Source: Sisyra terminalis (taxonomy: Eukaryota; Arthropoda; Insecta; Neuroptera; Sisyridae). Taken from it: 64,000 bases of DNA. The DNA is taken from contig OY292278.1 in the NCBI GenBank assembly GCA_958496175.1, positions 43,090,001-43,154,000 of the forward strand. The letters are read 5' to 3'. Of the stretch, positions 36,360 through 48,650 are shown in pieces; the first letter of the stretch is position 1, and every line of letters begins with the position of its first letter. Under the pieces are notes generated by a model. The model made no database searches. It saw only the letters and a program-made list of their open reading frames with translations, and was not told where the DNA came from. The position numbers and the translations under genes are program-made.

Positions 36360-36990
36360 ATATTCCAGATTCATGGTAAAATTCAAACGACACCGAACCC
36401 CCGTATACCTTAATGGAGAGGCAATAGAAAGCGTGGAATATATAGGAATATATATGAAGTGGGATATAGAGCAGAAAATATATAGTCGCATTGAAGCCAG
36501 AGGAATCTTCACAAAGATGAGATAAATCTTTATTACGGCTAAAAATGGTCAAGGGCTATGTATTCTCTAATGTCTTATACGGAATGGAAGGATGAACTTT
36601 TACTCAGAAGCTGGAACATAAAATTACCATATTTGAAATATGGGTACATCGCCGAATCTTGAAGATAACTTGGAAGGATCACGTGCGAAATGAAAAAACA
36701 CTAACGAAACTTAATACCACAAGAACTATAATGATATCTATATAGAAGGGAAGGTTATTGTACTTCAACTACATTATATATAGCGACAAATATCACTTAC
36801 TCCAGCTTATCTTTTAGGGTTGGATTGAAGGAAAAAGAGTTTCAGGAAGAAGAATTCCATCCTGGTTTGTCAACTATTGTGGATGGTTCGAAAAAAGTAC
36901 TTGATGATTCTTCCGCAGTGCTATATCAAAAATCAAATTTGCCAAAAATCGGCAATCTCCAATGTTGAACGGGCACCAAAAGAAGAACCT
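36360..36990 (+). pseudogene. RTE-type RT C-terminal relic
   Basis: Pieces in order: KWDIEQKIYSRIEA and GIFTKMR ('I..RI..A..AF.K.R'), then SNVLYGMEG and IFEIWVHRRILKITWKD, HVRNEKTLTKLN, further broken traces of IEGKR, SW and SAI-SKI, then IGNLQC. It is the same family as 17620-18060 but extends further upstream. Frameshifts and stops occur throughout, and the YADD core is not present. About 150-350 bp past the end lies an antisense CTGATGA...GAAA hairpin, as at the first RTE locus. Confidence 0.85.
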
Positions 36991-37089
36991 TTATATGGTC
37001 GTGGAGTCATCTATTGCGGATTTTTTTTTTCATGTTAAGGAAAATAGTTATTGCTATTTGGATCCTAAACCAAATATTCACTGTCAAAC

Positions 37090-37440
37090 CTCCGTTACTG
37101 ATCAGGATCACCCCAAGAAGTTTAAATATGTAGACTTTTTCTTTTTTCGTTATTTGACTTCTTAGTAATACATCTGACAATTTCGACACAAATCCGATAG
37201 TGTTTTTCGCAAATTTTTTTTTAATATTTCCGAGCCACAATTAGTAAATCGTAAGACTGTATTTCTTTATTGAATCCAACGGATTTCAACAGTCTTTGCT
37301 GTCATCATCAGGCAATGTTTATTGTGTCAATTGCTAACCAATTTTATAAAAAGTTTACAATCGGCACATTAAGCCAAAAATGAAATGAAGAAATTTAGTC
37401 ATACGACATATATAAATATTCTAATGTATTCTAATACCAT
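37090..37440. repeat. Inverted copy of 34925-35300
   Basis: Sequence from the RT thumb fragment through the CTGATGA hairpin (minus strand, 37284-37311) to CATATATAAATATTC is the reverse complement of 34925-35300. The partners are about 1.8 kb apart, enclosing one mariner and one RTE relic. Confidence 0.85.
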
Positions 37441-37444
37441 GTAG

Positions 37445-37790
37445 CAAGTTCACTATGTATTACCTATTTTGAGATTTTGGTCGTTTTTTTGCGCTAAAGC
37501 TTGGCAAAAATCTACTATCGCTGTTATTGCATTTGACTTCTATTTTCGTCCAATCATTTTTGCAATTCGATGTTTTCAAATTTTTTTGGTGGTTCTAATT
37601 GTCCTCCGCGTTCTTCGTTCGCCACATCGATATCACCAGTTTTAATTTTTTAAAACCACCTAAAACACTAAAATTCCCTAGGTAAGTTGTTCAATGTAAG
37701 CTTTGATAAGCATTCGATGCAACTTTGCCGCAGTTTTTGTTTAAATGGTAATAGAAAATCAATGCTGGCAAATCGTACTTTTAAAGGACA
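37445..37790 (-). pseudogene. Internally deleted mariner transposase (N-terminus joined to QALAQKRP)
   Basis: Reading the minus strand downward: FKQKLRQSCIECLSKL ('LKKSA.E.HR.L.EAYG'), GDIDVANEERGGQ, PPKKFENIELQK ('GDFDVEDKER.G.PKKFED.ELEALLDE'), then a junction at TAGTAGATTT to LAQKRPKSQNR and YIVNLLHG. About 150 codons containing both N-terminal-side catalytic aspartates are missing. The same sequence begins the relic at 35640, so both descend from one deleted mariner, split and inverted by rearrangement. Confidence 0.8.
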
Positions 37791-39369
37791 AAATTCGTCA
37801 TGTTTAAAGTTAATGAAAGTGACGAAGTTGATGAAAATTTACATTTTTACCAATTGAAAAACTTTGTCAGATATCTAAACAAAAAATTGCCTTATTTACT
37901 TGGTTTGGCAGATCCTCTTTTGATATGCAGCGCCATTTATTGGTAATTTATGATTTCATATTTAAACACTTAGTATAGGAAGAAGAAAAACTTTCTGGCT
38001 TCAAAACCATGGAAATTGACTTGGATGTACTTCAGAACTGCGGTTAAACAAGGTCTGGATTGTTGAGATGATCACCAACTTCAGAATTGAAATAGTACCC
38101 TAAAAAAAAACAAAATTTTTAACAAGTTTCTGTCATGGCAAAAAAAAATCAAAAATAGAAGAGTAATAGAAAGTCAGAAACTTTAAATGTATGATTAAAT
38201 TAAAAAGTAGTCAGATATAGTCAGGTTTTACTGTATCTGATAGAAGTAAATATACGTACAGAGTATATTTATTTAGAAGCTAAACATCTCATCGAAAGCA
38301 ATAAACACGCACGCCGTTGGAATTCCGGCTTGCAAAAAGTGACACGCTTTTCACGCACGAAATACGCTTTTCCTCGCTTTTCCTCGTTATAACGCATTAA
38401 CCTGAATTGACCGCGCGTATTTTTGGCATTCCGTGCGTTCAAATCGTGATAGTTCTCATAAAAAATTTTAGTACCTGATCAAATCATGTGCTTTAACACT
38501 TTAGCGGTGCAAAAATGGGGACTCTTAATTATAGCGTTATAGTTTTTCAAGTATTTGTTAATATGGCGATCGTATCTTGATTCGATATCAAATCGGTTTG
38601 TATATAAATACACGTGAGTTTGATATGCCCATTTTTTTCCAAAGTAAATAATTTCTAACAAATTGAGTACCATTTTTATTTGCATAAAGATATAAAATAC
38701 AACTTCTCTCTTTCTCCACGAAATTCATAGTTATTCACCTCCAAAAATTAAAAAGCTTTATTTAAAATTGTTCTAAGAATTCATAAAATGGGAATTATTT
38801 ATTGCTAATGATAAATTTTGAATTTCGGCTTTGTAATGTAGGTATAAAAGAAATATGGAACAAATTTTTTAAAGATTAAAACCCTTCAATCCTGGATTTC
38901 AATGTCAACTTTTATGATACGACTTTCCTCAAACTCTTCTATAAACTTTAGTTTTTTAAAAAAAGAGCAATTTTTTCAACAAAGAATTATTTTTGAAATA
39001 ATCCTGTATAGTGAAAACCAAAACAAGTAGGTATTAATCATCGCCTAACTATTGGAAATAATGTCCTATTTATTAAATAATTAAAAGCTTCAAAATCAAT
39101 TTGAATAGTCGACTAAAGTATAATTAAATTTTATGAATTATTAAATATGTTCTTCTTCCGCCAAGATGATAACTGCTCCATTTTTTTCAGTTGTGCTTTG
39201 ATTGTAAAACATGGGCTTTAAATCTAGCGAAAAATAAGTACTGAACTTTTACTAAAGTACTGAAAATTACGAAAAAAGGAGTAATTTCCCATCTGAAATA
39301 GGCCACAGGTTATTTGGATGTTCAACGTATTGATATAAAATATAATGTATAGAATATTTTTAGTTTTTG
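37791..39369. other. Non-coding DNA
   Basis: No gene or repeat recognised. A patch around 38310-38455 is richer in CpG (GCACGCCGTTGG, GACCGCGCG) than its surroundings, without an ORF. Confidence 0.4.
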
Positions 39370-39503
39370 AAGTGGACTGTATATAGGGAAAAAAATTGAG
39401 CTAAATCGATGAAGAACTTTTTGAGCTTTTGAAATCTACACAAATTAACAAAACAATTTTATATATGTAGATAAAAGATAGATTGTTCATTGATTATTTA
39501 AAT

Positions 39504-39763
39504 CAAAGGATGTCAGAGGTGGCCAACCGGCGGACCGCAAAAGGTAAATCTTGACAATTTTTTCGACCCGCGATATGCATCAGACTTTTATAAAGTGTAT
39601 ATATTTTATAATGATCAAAGCAGTGATAACTAATATATTAAAAATGTTTATAGTGTATCTAAATTTAGTATGGGAAATTTAAGATATAACTTCAAAAGTG
39701 GCCCGCGGAGTTATGAGGCATTTCCGAAGTGGCCAGCAACATCATTTGGATTGGCCATCCCTG
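39504..39763. mobile_element. hAT-type MITE, copy 2
   Basis: Flanked by ATTTAAAT (39496-39503) and ATTTCAAT (39764-39771). Contains CAGAGGTGGCCAACCGGCGG and ends GGATTGGCCATCCCTG. It retains about 40 bp (AAGGTAAATCTTGACAATTT) deleted from copy 1. Confidence 0.75.
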
Positions 39764-40281
39764 ATTTCAATTTTGATGATTTTTCGATATCTTAAGAAAG
39801 AACACAGATATTTAATTGAAAGGTTCAATTTATATCCAACTAAAAGGTCTCCGATTATTTATTTTAAATGGTCTTCTTCTGAATGCTACTTTAAACAACC
39901 TTTAGACAACCTTTTCTTCTGAAGAAAGATTAGGTAAACTTGACTGCAAAGTTTCTATCAAATCAGTAAAGCTGCTTTTAAATTGGAACCATAAGTAAAA
40001 TCAGAGTAAAATATAAGTACAATTATTAAGATTGGACTTGTGTGTGACCTTTATACTTTGGCGAAACACTAAGATGTACCTGAAAACAAAATATTATTGA
40101 AATCGATAAACCTGTTTTGAAATCATACGAAAGAATGCAGGTAGGCAGAAATTGGAGTTCAAATTATCAACCTTTGGTCCATAGTGATCATTATTGTGGC
40201 CGAAACTGATAAAATTCCAAGCTGGTGTTAAAATTGCAAATATTCTACCTGCTCTTAATTAATGATATGAAATAACATAGT

Positions 40282-40465
40282 AAAAGCTTGAAGGCCAAAA
40301 TGTGAGAAAAATGCAATTTCAAAGGTACCACTAATGTTTTCGGAAAGAGGTGTTAATGTATTTATAATTGACAACAAATAATAAATACCTCAAACTGGTT
40401 CCAAATTCCAGAACGACATATTTAAACCTACCATTATCTCGGCAGCATTTTGGCCTTCAAGCTTT
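40282..40465. mobile_element. Palindromic MITE, complete copy
   Basis: Ends AAAGCTTGAAGGCCAAAATG and its inverse CATTTTGGCCTTCAAGCTTT, 184 bp, no ORF. The same element, same orientation relative to the host repeat, is at 59395-59574. Confidence 0.85.
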
Positions 40466-41390
40466 AACTGTTATTTCATATCAATAGTTGAAAGTACGAT
40501 TTGTTCAATTGCTTGCATTCTATACTAGTTTACTGTTAAACTGGTTTGGCACTTAACGTGGTATAAATACATTTAAAGTAATTATAATAAATTCAAATGT
40601 ATATATTGCCTACACGTTTAAATCTTCATAGTCTGTTAAGATAAAATCAGTTCATTTCAATTCCATTATATATCTGTGAACGCAGTTTTAAAATAATAAT
40701 CATTCAATTATCGAAGCGACCATATCAACAAAATGAAGGGCATACATTTTATAGGCATATGCTTGTATTTTTCGTACATACACAATTTAATAATATTTGT
40801 CATGTTTTCAGAAACAAACCAAATTTCAAATTTCATTTAATGGTTTCATTAAATTCTTTTGTGTATGGTACTAATATTAAATACATTTTGCAAATAAAGC
40901 GTTTTACAAATTTTCTGCGTTACAATTGATATATTAAAAAATATTAGAGGACCCGGTGAACTTCGTACCACCTAAAATTGAATTGCGAAAATTAAATGAT
41001 ATTGGTATTATTGCGACATTTTTAACTATTAAATTACTAAAAATAACAATAATGATTAACAATTAAATTAATATATATTGTATTTTGTTTAGATTTAGAC
41101 CTATAAAAACATTAAACATCTTAAAACTCATATGCATACAAAAAATCCTTAAATTTTCACCTATTCATGAGTTTAAAGGCATACATAGGATATTTCTAAA
41201 CTCATTTTTATTATGTAATATTTTGTGTCTTTTGAAATTGTAGATATTGTTCTTTTGGCTAATTCGATCCTAAGGTCGCTATTAGTAAAGGATTGGACGC
41301 TTACTAGGAATGTTCCTGATTTCTTCCGTACTTTCTTAAACATAATATTTGGAGTTGATCTGTAGCTTTATCAACGGTTTTAGTATATCT

Positions 41391-42745
41391 TTTTTTCCTT
41401 TGATCTGGGGGCCTCTCATGAGAGTTCCTCTGCGCTGCGTCCTAAAAGGACTATTGCGTCCCAGTTTAATTTCAGTTCCAGTTGGTCAGGTCTGCTTCTG
41501 ATATGAATCTCAGCAGACAGTCAACGGGATTTCTGTGCATGTTTCCCAGCTCATGTCCGGGTGGACCAAGCGAGTTGAGACGACTTTGAGTTAAGGCTGG
41601 GCAGTCAAATAGTACGTGGGAGGCAGTTTCATCTTCCACGCCACATTTCCTGCAAACTGCTGACTATGTGTTCTTCCCTATAGTTTGGGAATCTTTCCTC
41701 AAATTGCAGTGTCCTATTAATAGGTCTACCAGCGTTTTGATGTCCTTCCTTCTTAGATTTAGAAGTCTTTTATTATATTCTTTGAAAGGTTTCTTTATCA
41801 TGACCTTTGAGAACTTGCCTCCTGCATAGTTATTCCAGGATTTTATTTGTTTATTCTGCGTCCAATCGGCTATTCTACTCAGTGTTATGCACTTTGGTAG
41901 GCCTATAGCCGACTCTGGACCCATGAATGGCATTCTTGAATCCGCCTTTGCCAGTTCGTCTGCCTCTTCTTCGTTGCCTTTGATACCAGAGTGCCCCGGC
42001 ACCCAAGCAAGTGTAACCCTGTTGGATGTCGCCAACTGGGTGAGGAGTGATTTGCATTCCCAGATCAGCTTAGAGCTAGTCTGATAATTTTCGATCGTTT
42101 TAATTGCGGCTTGGCTGTCTGAGAAGATTCTTATATTTTTATTGTGATAATTTCTTCTCATATTTTCTTGAAAACAGATGATTTTGGCATAGACTTCTGC
42201 TTGGAATACTGTAGGCATTTTACCCAGGCCTACAAATGTGCTAGTTCCAGGTAAGCGTCTGGTCTAAAGTGATACCCAGATATTTTGCTTCCTTTTGTGT
42301 CACAAGTATTTTACCGAAGAGTTTTGGTATTATTTCATCTTCTTTGATTCTTTTCCTCGTGAAGGGGATCAGAGAAGTCTTTTTTGGGTCGACGGATTTT
42401 CCACCTTACACCAGTTCTCTATGATTTTTAGTGCATTTTGCATCACTTCAACCGTAGTGCTTAAATACTTGCCCTGTTTGATAACGACAATGTCATCAGC
42501 ATATCCCTGGGAAAAGTATCTTTGTTCGTTCAGTTGATGAAGCAGTGGATCCACTACTACGTTCCACCGAGTAGGTGAAAGCGCACCTCCCTGTGGGCAA
42601 CCTTTTGTGGCCTTTATTTCCACTACCTCATCGCACAAGTTTACTTGTATCACCCTGCTTGTGAGCATGTTGTTGATCCAATTGCAGATGATTGGATCAA
42701 CCCCTCTTTCATTAGCAGCCTTAATGATAGACGATTTAGCATATC
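41391..42745 (-). pseudogene. LOA/R1-type non-LTR retrotransposon, 5'-truncated and internally deleted
   Basis: The minus strand carries RT motifs GCPQGGALSP and QGYADDIVV (catalytic YADD), then DPKKTSLIPFTRKR and KYLGITLDQTLTW. A deletion joins this to the RNase H domain at FVGLGKMPTVFQAEVYA, losing its first Asp strand. The RNase H then shows IFSDSQAAIKTI and WVPGHSGIKGN, followed by the C-terminal region and a CRKC..H....C zinc knuckle. A small insertion in 'GNEEEADELAK' is visible relative to the other copies. The 3' end is an A-rich tract (complement of TTTTTTTCC at 41391). An RNase H domain after RT with this GCPQGG..LSP signature fits the R1/LOA group; the clade is tentative. Confidence 0.85.
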
Positions 42746-44369
42746 TTAGTTGACAAAGAATATATGGATTTCACTTATTTTAAGTTCCTTCTACCTACAA
42801 TTTAGTGGTTTCTATTTCCAAAGGTATTGAAATTTCATACCTCTAAGCTTTTCCAAATATAAAATCCCCAGATTTTTTTTCGCCACAAAGCCATATGGTA
42901 GTAATTTCCTCTTAAAATCTTCCTATTTCTCTAGTAATTCAACTCAAGGAGTTGATAAGTTCCCATATTAATTGGATTGGGATCCTAATTTTTTTTTGTG
43001 CGCATTTTTTGAACTTAAAGACTAACTCACTTTTCTCCTATTACACGTTCAATTATAAGAAAAGGCAATGAGCTAAACATTTAAAGGAGTTGATTTATCA
43101 TCAATTCAAAAGAACAAAATTGGTATGACCAAAAAAAAAAATCCACAACTGCAATGCATTAAAAATGTAATATCCATAATTTATGATTTAATTGATGGTT
43201 TGAAGGCCAATTATAACCAATCTTTTGATACTATCGTTTGAATTTCCCAAAAAAAAAACAGTAACATCAAAAAGTAGTTTTAAATTTCCATCAAATTAGC
43301 ACTTAAACCCTACAGCAAAAGCTCCAAGTATTTCATTAGTTTTCATACCGGAAATAGTGCGACACATATATATCTGAAATACGGCAAATATGTAATTAAG
43401 GATTTTCTTGAATTGCAACTCAAATTAATTGGCAATCTTCAAAGCAAGATGTGAGTACCTATACCGGTAAGTGTACGCTAGAAATGTTGTCGACAATTTC
43501 ATTCATTTGTTGATATGAAAGAAAATTTAATATTTTCATTATTTCACAGAAATAAGACATCGGTGTTTCTGGATCATTGAATTAGATTGCCACTCGTAAT
43601 TGTTGATAATTCAACGAGAAATGTTAATAATATATTATCACAAAAATAAAAAGAGTAAAATTCAAACGTAGTTGATTAAAATTTTATATACAAATCGATT
43701 GCTGCTTTTATAATCGAGACAATGTCACTTTATGCATAAACGGCATGAAATTGATAATCATAGTTCAATTTCATTAAAATTTCATAGTTTGTCAAAATTT
43801 GTCAAAGCTCGTTTATTTACTTAATAAATATTTCAATTCATTAAAGTGATAATAATGATTTATTTTTTTTTGCGCTTTTCAATCAAAACTAAAATTGAAA
43901 TTTAATTTGTATTATTGTATATTGAAAATCGTTTAGTTTAAATGTATGTTACCATCATTTTATTGTAACCAATTTGATTTGGTATTGTTGTGATTTATAA
44001 CAAAGATTGCCAACCTGTTTTGTTCGCGAACAAGTCTTCCAGTAGTTGTTATTAAAAGCTTGACAATAAAAGCTCGCTCGATAAAGGCGGATAGAACTAT
44101 CATAAATAAGTAATAAAAATCCGAATCAAAATGAAAGGATGAGATTGTAAATTCTTTGGTAGGTGTATAGGTCGTTGGATATTGGGTGTTGTGTGTTAAA
44201 AATACATTGACACAAAAAAGGTCTACGACTTTAAGTTGAGTCGTAAACTTCTTGGGAAATTGCCTGGAAACATCAGCTTATAATACTTTTAGTTAAATAT
44301 ATTAAAGTTAAATGAAGACTTTTTCCTTTCTGAAATCTTAAAAAATTATATTAATAGTTACTTATTTAC
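42746..44369. other. AT-rich non-coding stretch
   Basis: No gene, RNA gene or window-internal repeat was recognised. Confidence 0.5.
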
Positions 44370-44937
44370 ATTACATACAGTGGCGTGCACAGAGATTTTA
44401 GGCAGGGTAGGCAGAAATTTTTAAATGCTACTTAGTTCGTTGTCATGATGAGTAAATAATGAACCTTATACCGATTAGCCATGAAAATTTTAAAGTGTGA
44501 ATTTTCCGATTTTTTTTTGACAATCGCTGGGAAATTGTTCGTAGACGTATGAGAAAGAAACCGCTTTGTTTGTGACAAAATAGTTTAGCGCTAATAAATT
44601 AATTATGAAAAATTAATTAATTAATTAGTCATTGATATAGTAAAATGTTAAGAAAATATGGTTCAAAGTAACATACAATAACAAAAATGCGGGAAAATTA
44701 AGGAAACGGTTAGTAAAATGTTAAAACTAAAAGAAGTTAAGGAAAATTAAACAGAACCTCCCCCCCCGTCGAAAAAAAAAAACAATTATGTTATTAATTT
44801 TTTTCTTCAAATTATATTTTCCCAAAATTTTACAAAATAACAAAAACCGAAACATAACTAAACAGGCTTTTCTCAAAAATTTTTTCATCGTTTGTGAAAA
44901 TCAACCTTTCACACAAAAATTTTTTGAAAAAATATAT

Positions 44938-45769
44938 ATACGAGGTTAGGATGATTTTTTTTTTGGGACTATTTTTTTTTGCTCCCATGCCGAAATTTTG
45001 TTGGAAATACTTCAAAAAAAAATCCCTGAAAGTTTGAGCTTTTTATATTAATATTAAGTACTCGTTCACAGCGTGTGAATATTTTCCATTTAAAATACAC
45101 GTAAACTTTGATTTTTTTTTAAATTTTTATAGCTCAGCGGCATTTTATGATTTCGCCTCGTTCAAAGTCGGGATTTTTTTACAATTGTATGTTCTACAAA
45201 AGTGCCTATTTTTAATAAAGAATAAAAAATCAATATTTTCTTAAATTTTACTCAATAATCCGTAAAAATTTTATAGTAAGAGAAATTCAAGGCTCAATAT
45301 CTCGAGAAATATCGATCTTAGCAATTTGGTTTTCTGGAACTTTTTTGTAGGAAATTAAATTTCCTATAAATTTGACATTTACATTTTTTCTGTAGGTCTT
45401 TTAATTCATGAGTTACTGAGAGAAAAACAAGAAATCTATGAAAAATCTAGGTTTAGTAACCCGTACTACCTCGCCCGTGTAAATTACGATTTTGCCGCAA
45501 AAGGTACTTTTGTAGAGCATACAATTGTAAAAAAATTTCGACTTTGAGCGAGGCAATACCATAAAATGCCGCTGAGCTATAAAAATTTAAAAAAAAAATC
45601 AAAGTTTACGTGTATTTTAAATGGAAAATATTCACACGCTGTGAACGAGTACTTAATATTAATATTAAGAGCTCAAACTTTCAGGGAATTTTTTTTGAAG
45701 TATTTCCAACAAAATTTCGGCATGGGAGCAAAAAAAATAGTCCAAAAAAAAATCACCCTAATACGAGGT
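44938..45769. mobile_element. MULE-like foldback nested in the hAT, 9-bp target duplication
   Basis: The element 44947-45760 (814 bp) has ends TAGGATGATTTTTTTTTTGG and AAAAATCACCCTA. About 245-bp arms include GCTCCCATGCCGAAATTTTG and TTTACGTGTATTTTAAATGG. ATACGAGGT flanks both sides (44938-44946, 45761-45769). The sister hAT at 31817-33379 keeps the uninterrupted site (ATACGAAGT, minus strand near 32780), confirming insertion. A 9-bp duplication with long inverted repeats fits Mutator-like (MULE) elements. No transposase present. Confidence 0.85.
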
Positions 45770-46321
45770 AGAAAATTAAGTGTTTTTTTGAAATTCGGAA
45801 AATATTTTCCACACTTTCTGATCCAGCCAATTTTTCCAAACTAGTAAAAATTAGCACAATATTAAACAGGCTTTTCACACATAAACTTTCATCGTTTGTG
45901 AAAATCAATTTTTCACACCAAAAATTTTTGAAAATATATATACGAAGTAGAATATTAAGTGTTTTTTGAAATTCGGAAAATATTTTTCTTTAACTTTTTT
46001 TTTAACCAACCGTTTCCTAAATTTTCCCTCATTTTTGTTATTGTATGTTGCTTTAAATCTTATTTTTTTAAGCATTTTACTATATCAATGACTAATTAAT
46101 TAATTTATATTATTTCTTTAATTATCGCTAAACTATTTTGTTACAAACGAAACAGTTTCTTTCACAAATCTCTACGAACGATTTCCCATCGATTAGCAAA
46201 AAAAATATTTCGGAAAATTCACACTTTAAATTTTTTTTTTGGCTAATCGGTATAGGGTAAATAATGATGTTGATATTTTCAACCACAAATATCCCTAGAT
46301 AGATTCATTTTGCAGACTTTA

Positions 46322-47059
46322 TTAAGGGGGGAAGCTGGTCTAGAATTTTGAAGAAACCGAAATTTTTTGTTTGGTCTTAAAAGGTACTTTAAGGTCTTAA
46401 AAATAACATACCAAAGGATGGATGCCGGCAAAAATGTCTAAATGCCCAAACTTTCGCAGATTAAAGGTATATACGCATTTAATATGATTTTATAGTACTT
46501 AAAACTTTAAACGCGTTTTTCTCGAAATCACTTTTTTTGCCCTGGCCGAAGACATAACTTGAGCAAATCTTTATCGATCTTTACGAAATTTTGACAGTAC
46601 ATTCAAAATACCTTTCTCAGGAGACAAACGTAGGATTTTTTTTTATATTGCATAGTTTTTTTAATCAACAATTTTGTCTTTTTTTTTATAGTGAAAATTT
46701 TAATGTTTTGTTCAAACGTGCACCATTTCGCGAAAAAACAAAATATCAAAAAAAATCCTACGTACATCTCTTGCTGTTGTTATATAGAAACTACAAATTT
46801 TCAGGATTTTGTTCCAAGACCAAAATTAAGGAGGTTAAATCTTCGGCCATGGACCCGTCTAAAAAATGAGGCGCCTCCGAAGAAATGCTGGACAGCCGCC
46901 ATTTTGAATTTATTTGACACGATTTTTTTTTTATTTCTATATTAAAACCTAAATTATAAAACCTCTATCACAGATTTTCGATTGATCTTTTTGTTGAGTC
47001 ACAAAAAATTCATAAATTATGCCCATTTTTTCACACTGTAGACCAGCTTCCCCCCTTAA
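46322..47059. mobile_element. TTAA-target DNA element nested in the hAT
   Basis: The element 46326-47055 (730 bp) has terminal inverted repeats GGGGGGAAGCTGGTCTA / TAGACCAGCTTCCCCCC, bounded by TTAA on each side (46322-46325, 47056-47059). The empty site CTTTATTAAAGAAATAC is present in the sister hAT near 32395-32410 (minus strand), which proves precise insertion with TTAA duplication. TTAA targets are used by piggyBac and Kolobok groups; the ends do not decide between them. The internal frames (46591-46945) show no transposase. Confidence 0.85.
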
Positions 47060-47640
47060 AGAAATACAATATAATGATCAGGATTAAATATTACAGATAA
47101 TATATAATACATTATAAAAAATTATTAGAATTTAATAATAACAATGTACGTAGATTACTGATCGTTAAATCGATTATTGAGATCAATCAAATTCAAACTT
47201 GTAATTGCAGTAATAATGAATAAGAAACGATGCTACTTCGGTAATTATCGTAATTTGTCGTGTTGTAAGAAGACAGTGTCTTTCTATGAGGTTGTTTGTG
47301 TGGAATTGTATGTTTGTATTGTTGTTTTTATACGAACGCAAAAACTGACACACATATGGCTATGAGTGCACACATATAAATATTTAGGTACGAATAGTTT
47401 GTCTTTCCCGCTGCTGGACTCAGTAGCGCTAGTGTATCGCAATGCAAATATTACCATAGCTAGCATAATCTGTATAATGTATAAATGATATCCGTTAAGA
47501 TTTTTTGTTTATTGATATTTTATAGTAGTCGTAAATAAAATAAAATTTGAAATCAGAACAAGATTATAAATATTAATCTGAATTATGTAGGGTAGGCTGT
47601 GTCTTTTTGTCTATATGGAATGCACGCCACTGATTACATA

Positions 47641-48650
47641 CCAATATTTCAAGCAATTTTTACAAAATGTGTAGTCCACGTTAAAGAAAGCCCAAAGGTT
47701 GGAAAAAAAGTTAAAAATTTGTCACAAAACCAATTGAGTTACAGAAGTGGGAATAATTCGTGACCGGATCTTCTACAATAGAAAGATTTATACAACTAAC
47801 CGACAAATAAATCCCATTGAGAATCTCCACTTCATTCGTATTCATTGCAACCGATGCAAACTTTTATTATTCAAGAAAAAAACCCTTAATCTCTTCCCAT
47901 ACACATATCTAATTAAAATGCACAATTTCATTTATTCAACAATAATCAAATAACATAATCACATTAGTTTCCCTTTAAATGTATCCCAACAAAATTCATT
48001 AGTTCCTGTCACTTTCTAATTAATTAAAATGAGTGATAGAACTATATCTACAATATTTCAAAAAAACATTAATAGCTAATTAAATAATGACACCAACATG
48101 TTCTACATGTAGAATCGTAGAAGTATACAGCGTTCCGGTTGCAAATCACATTGCAAATAAGACAAAAGGATTTGTATTAAATATTTTCATTAATTTTACT
48201 TATAGTTTATCATAAATTCAGCTTATATACTCTAATTAACAAAGCTGTGCACATTATTTTAATTTATATAAATGCCAAAGTTTTGCTTTGGTTGATATTA
48301 ATAAAACTGAATTTTATAAATCCTATACAATCTAGAAACTATGATTAGGTATGGACATTTTTAATTAAAAACTTATTAATTTGGTTTAATACAAGAAAAT
48401 ATATGTTAAATTCAATCGTTTCAAGTTTTGATTGCATTTTTGAATAGTTATTCATTTCACAGTTTTTTAGACTATCAATATATTTTTTCCATTTTAAAAA
48501 GGCTTTCCATTATTTAATCCTAAAAAATTAACAGATCAAATTGATCTTTATTGCAGCTTATAAAGAGTGATTTATTGATATTTAATTCTTTATTAGTTTT
48601 TCATTAAATCAATTTTGATTTCCAAATTTCATCAAATATATTTACCTATG
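47641..48650. other. AT-rich non-coding stretch
   Basis: Nothing recognised; the frame 47747-47953 is featureless. Confidence 0.5.

Larger units (their letters stand above)
39370..41345 (+). mobile_element. Interspersed repeat, copy 2
   Basis: Collinear with 15650-16920: GAGCTTTTGAAATCTACACA, the hAT-type MITE, GCTTGAAGGCCAAAATG, and CATATGCATACAAAAAATCC through to TTGGCTAATTCGATCC. The 5' head is missing, and the 3' part is cut off where the LOA/R1 element begins. A GGTGAACTTCGTACCACC string at 40957 resembles another copy's head. Confidence 0.75.
44370..47640. mobile_element. Composite hAT element (3.26 kb) with perfect 8-bp target duplication
   Basis: The element 44378-47632 starts CAGTGGCGTGCA and ends TGCACGCCACTG. 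It is flanked by exact 8-bp repeats ATTACATA (44370-44377 and 47633-47640). It is the inverted-orientation sister of 31817-33379. Extra length comes from a MULE-like foldback (44947-45760), a TTAA-target element (46326-47055) and a local duplication around 45770-45960. No transposase is encoded, so it depended on one supplied elsewhere. Confidence 0.92.

Noticed and set aside
45566..45844. 92-codon plus-strand frame
   Set aside because: It spans the right arm of the nested foldback and its junction with the hAT, so it cannot be a conserved gene.
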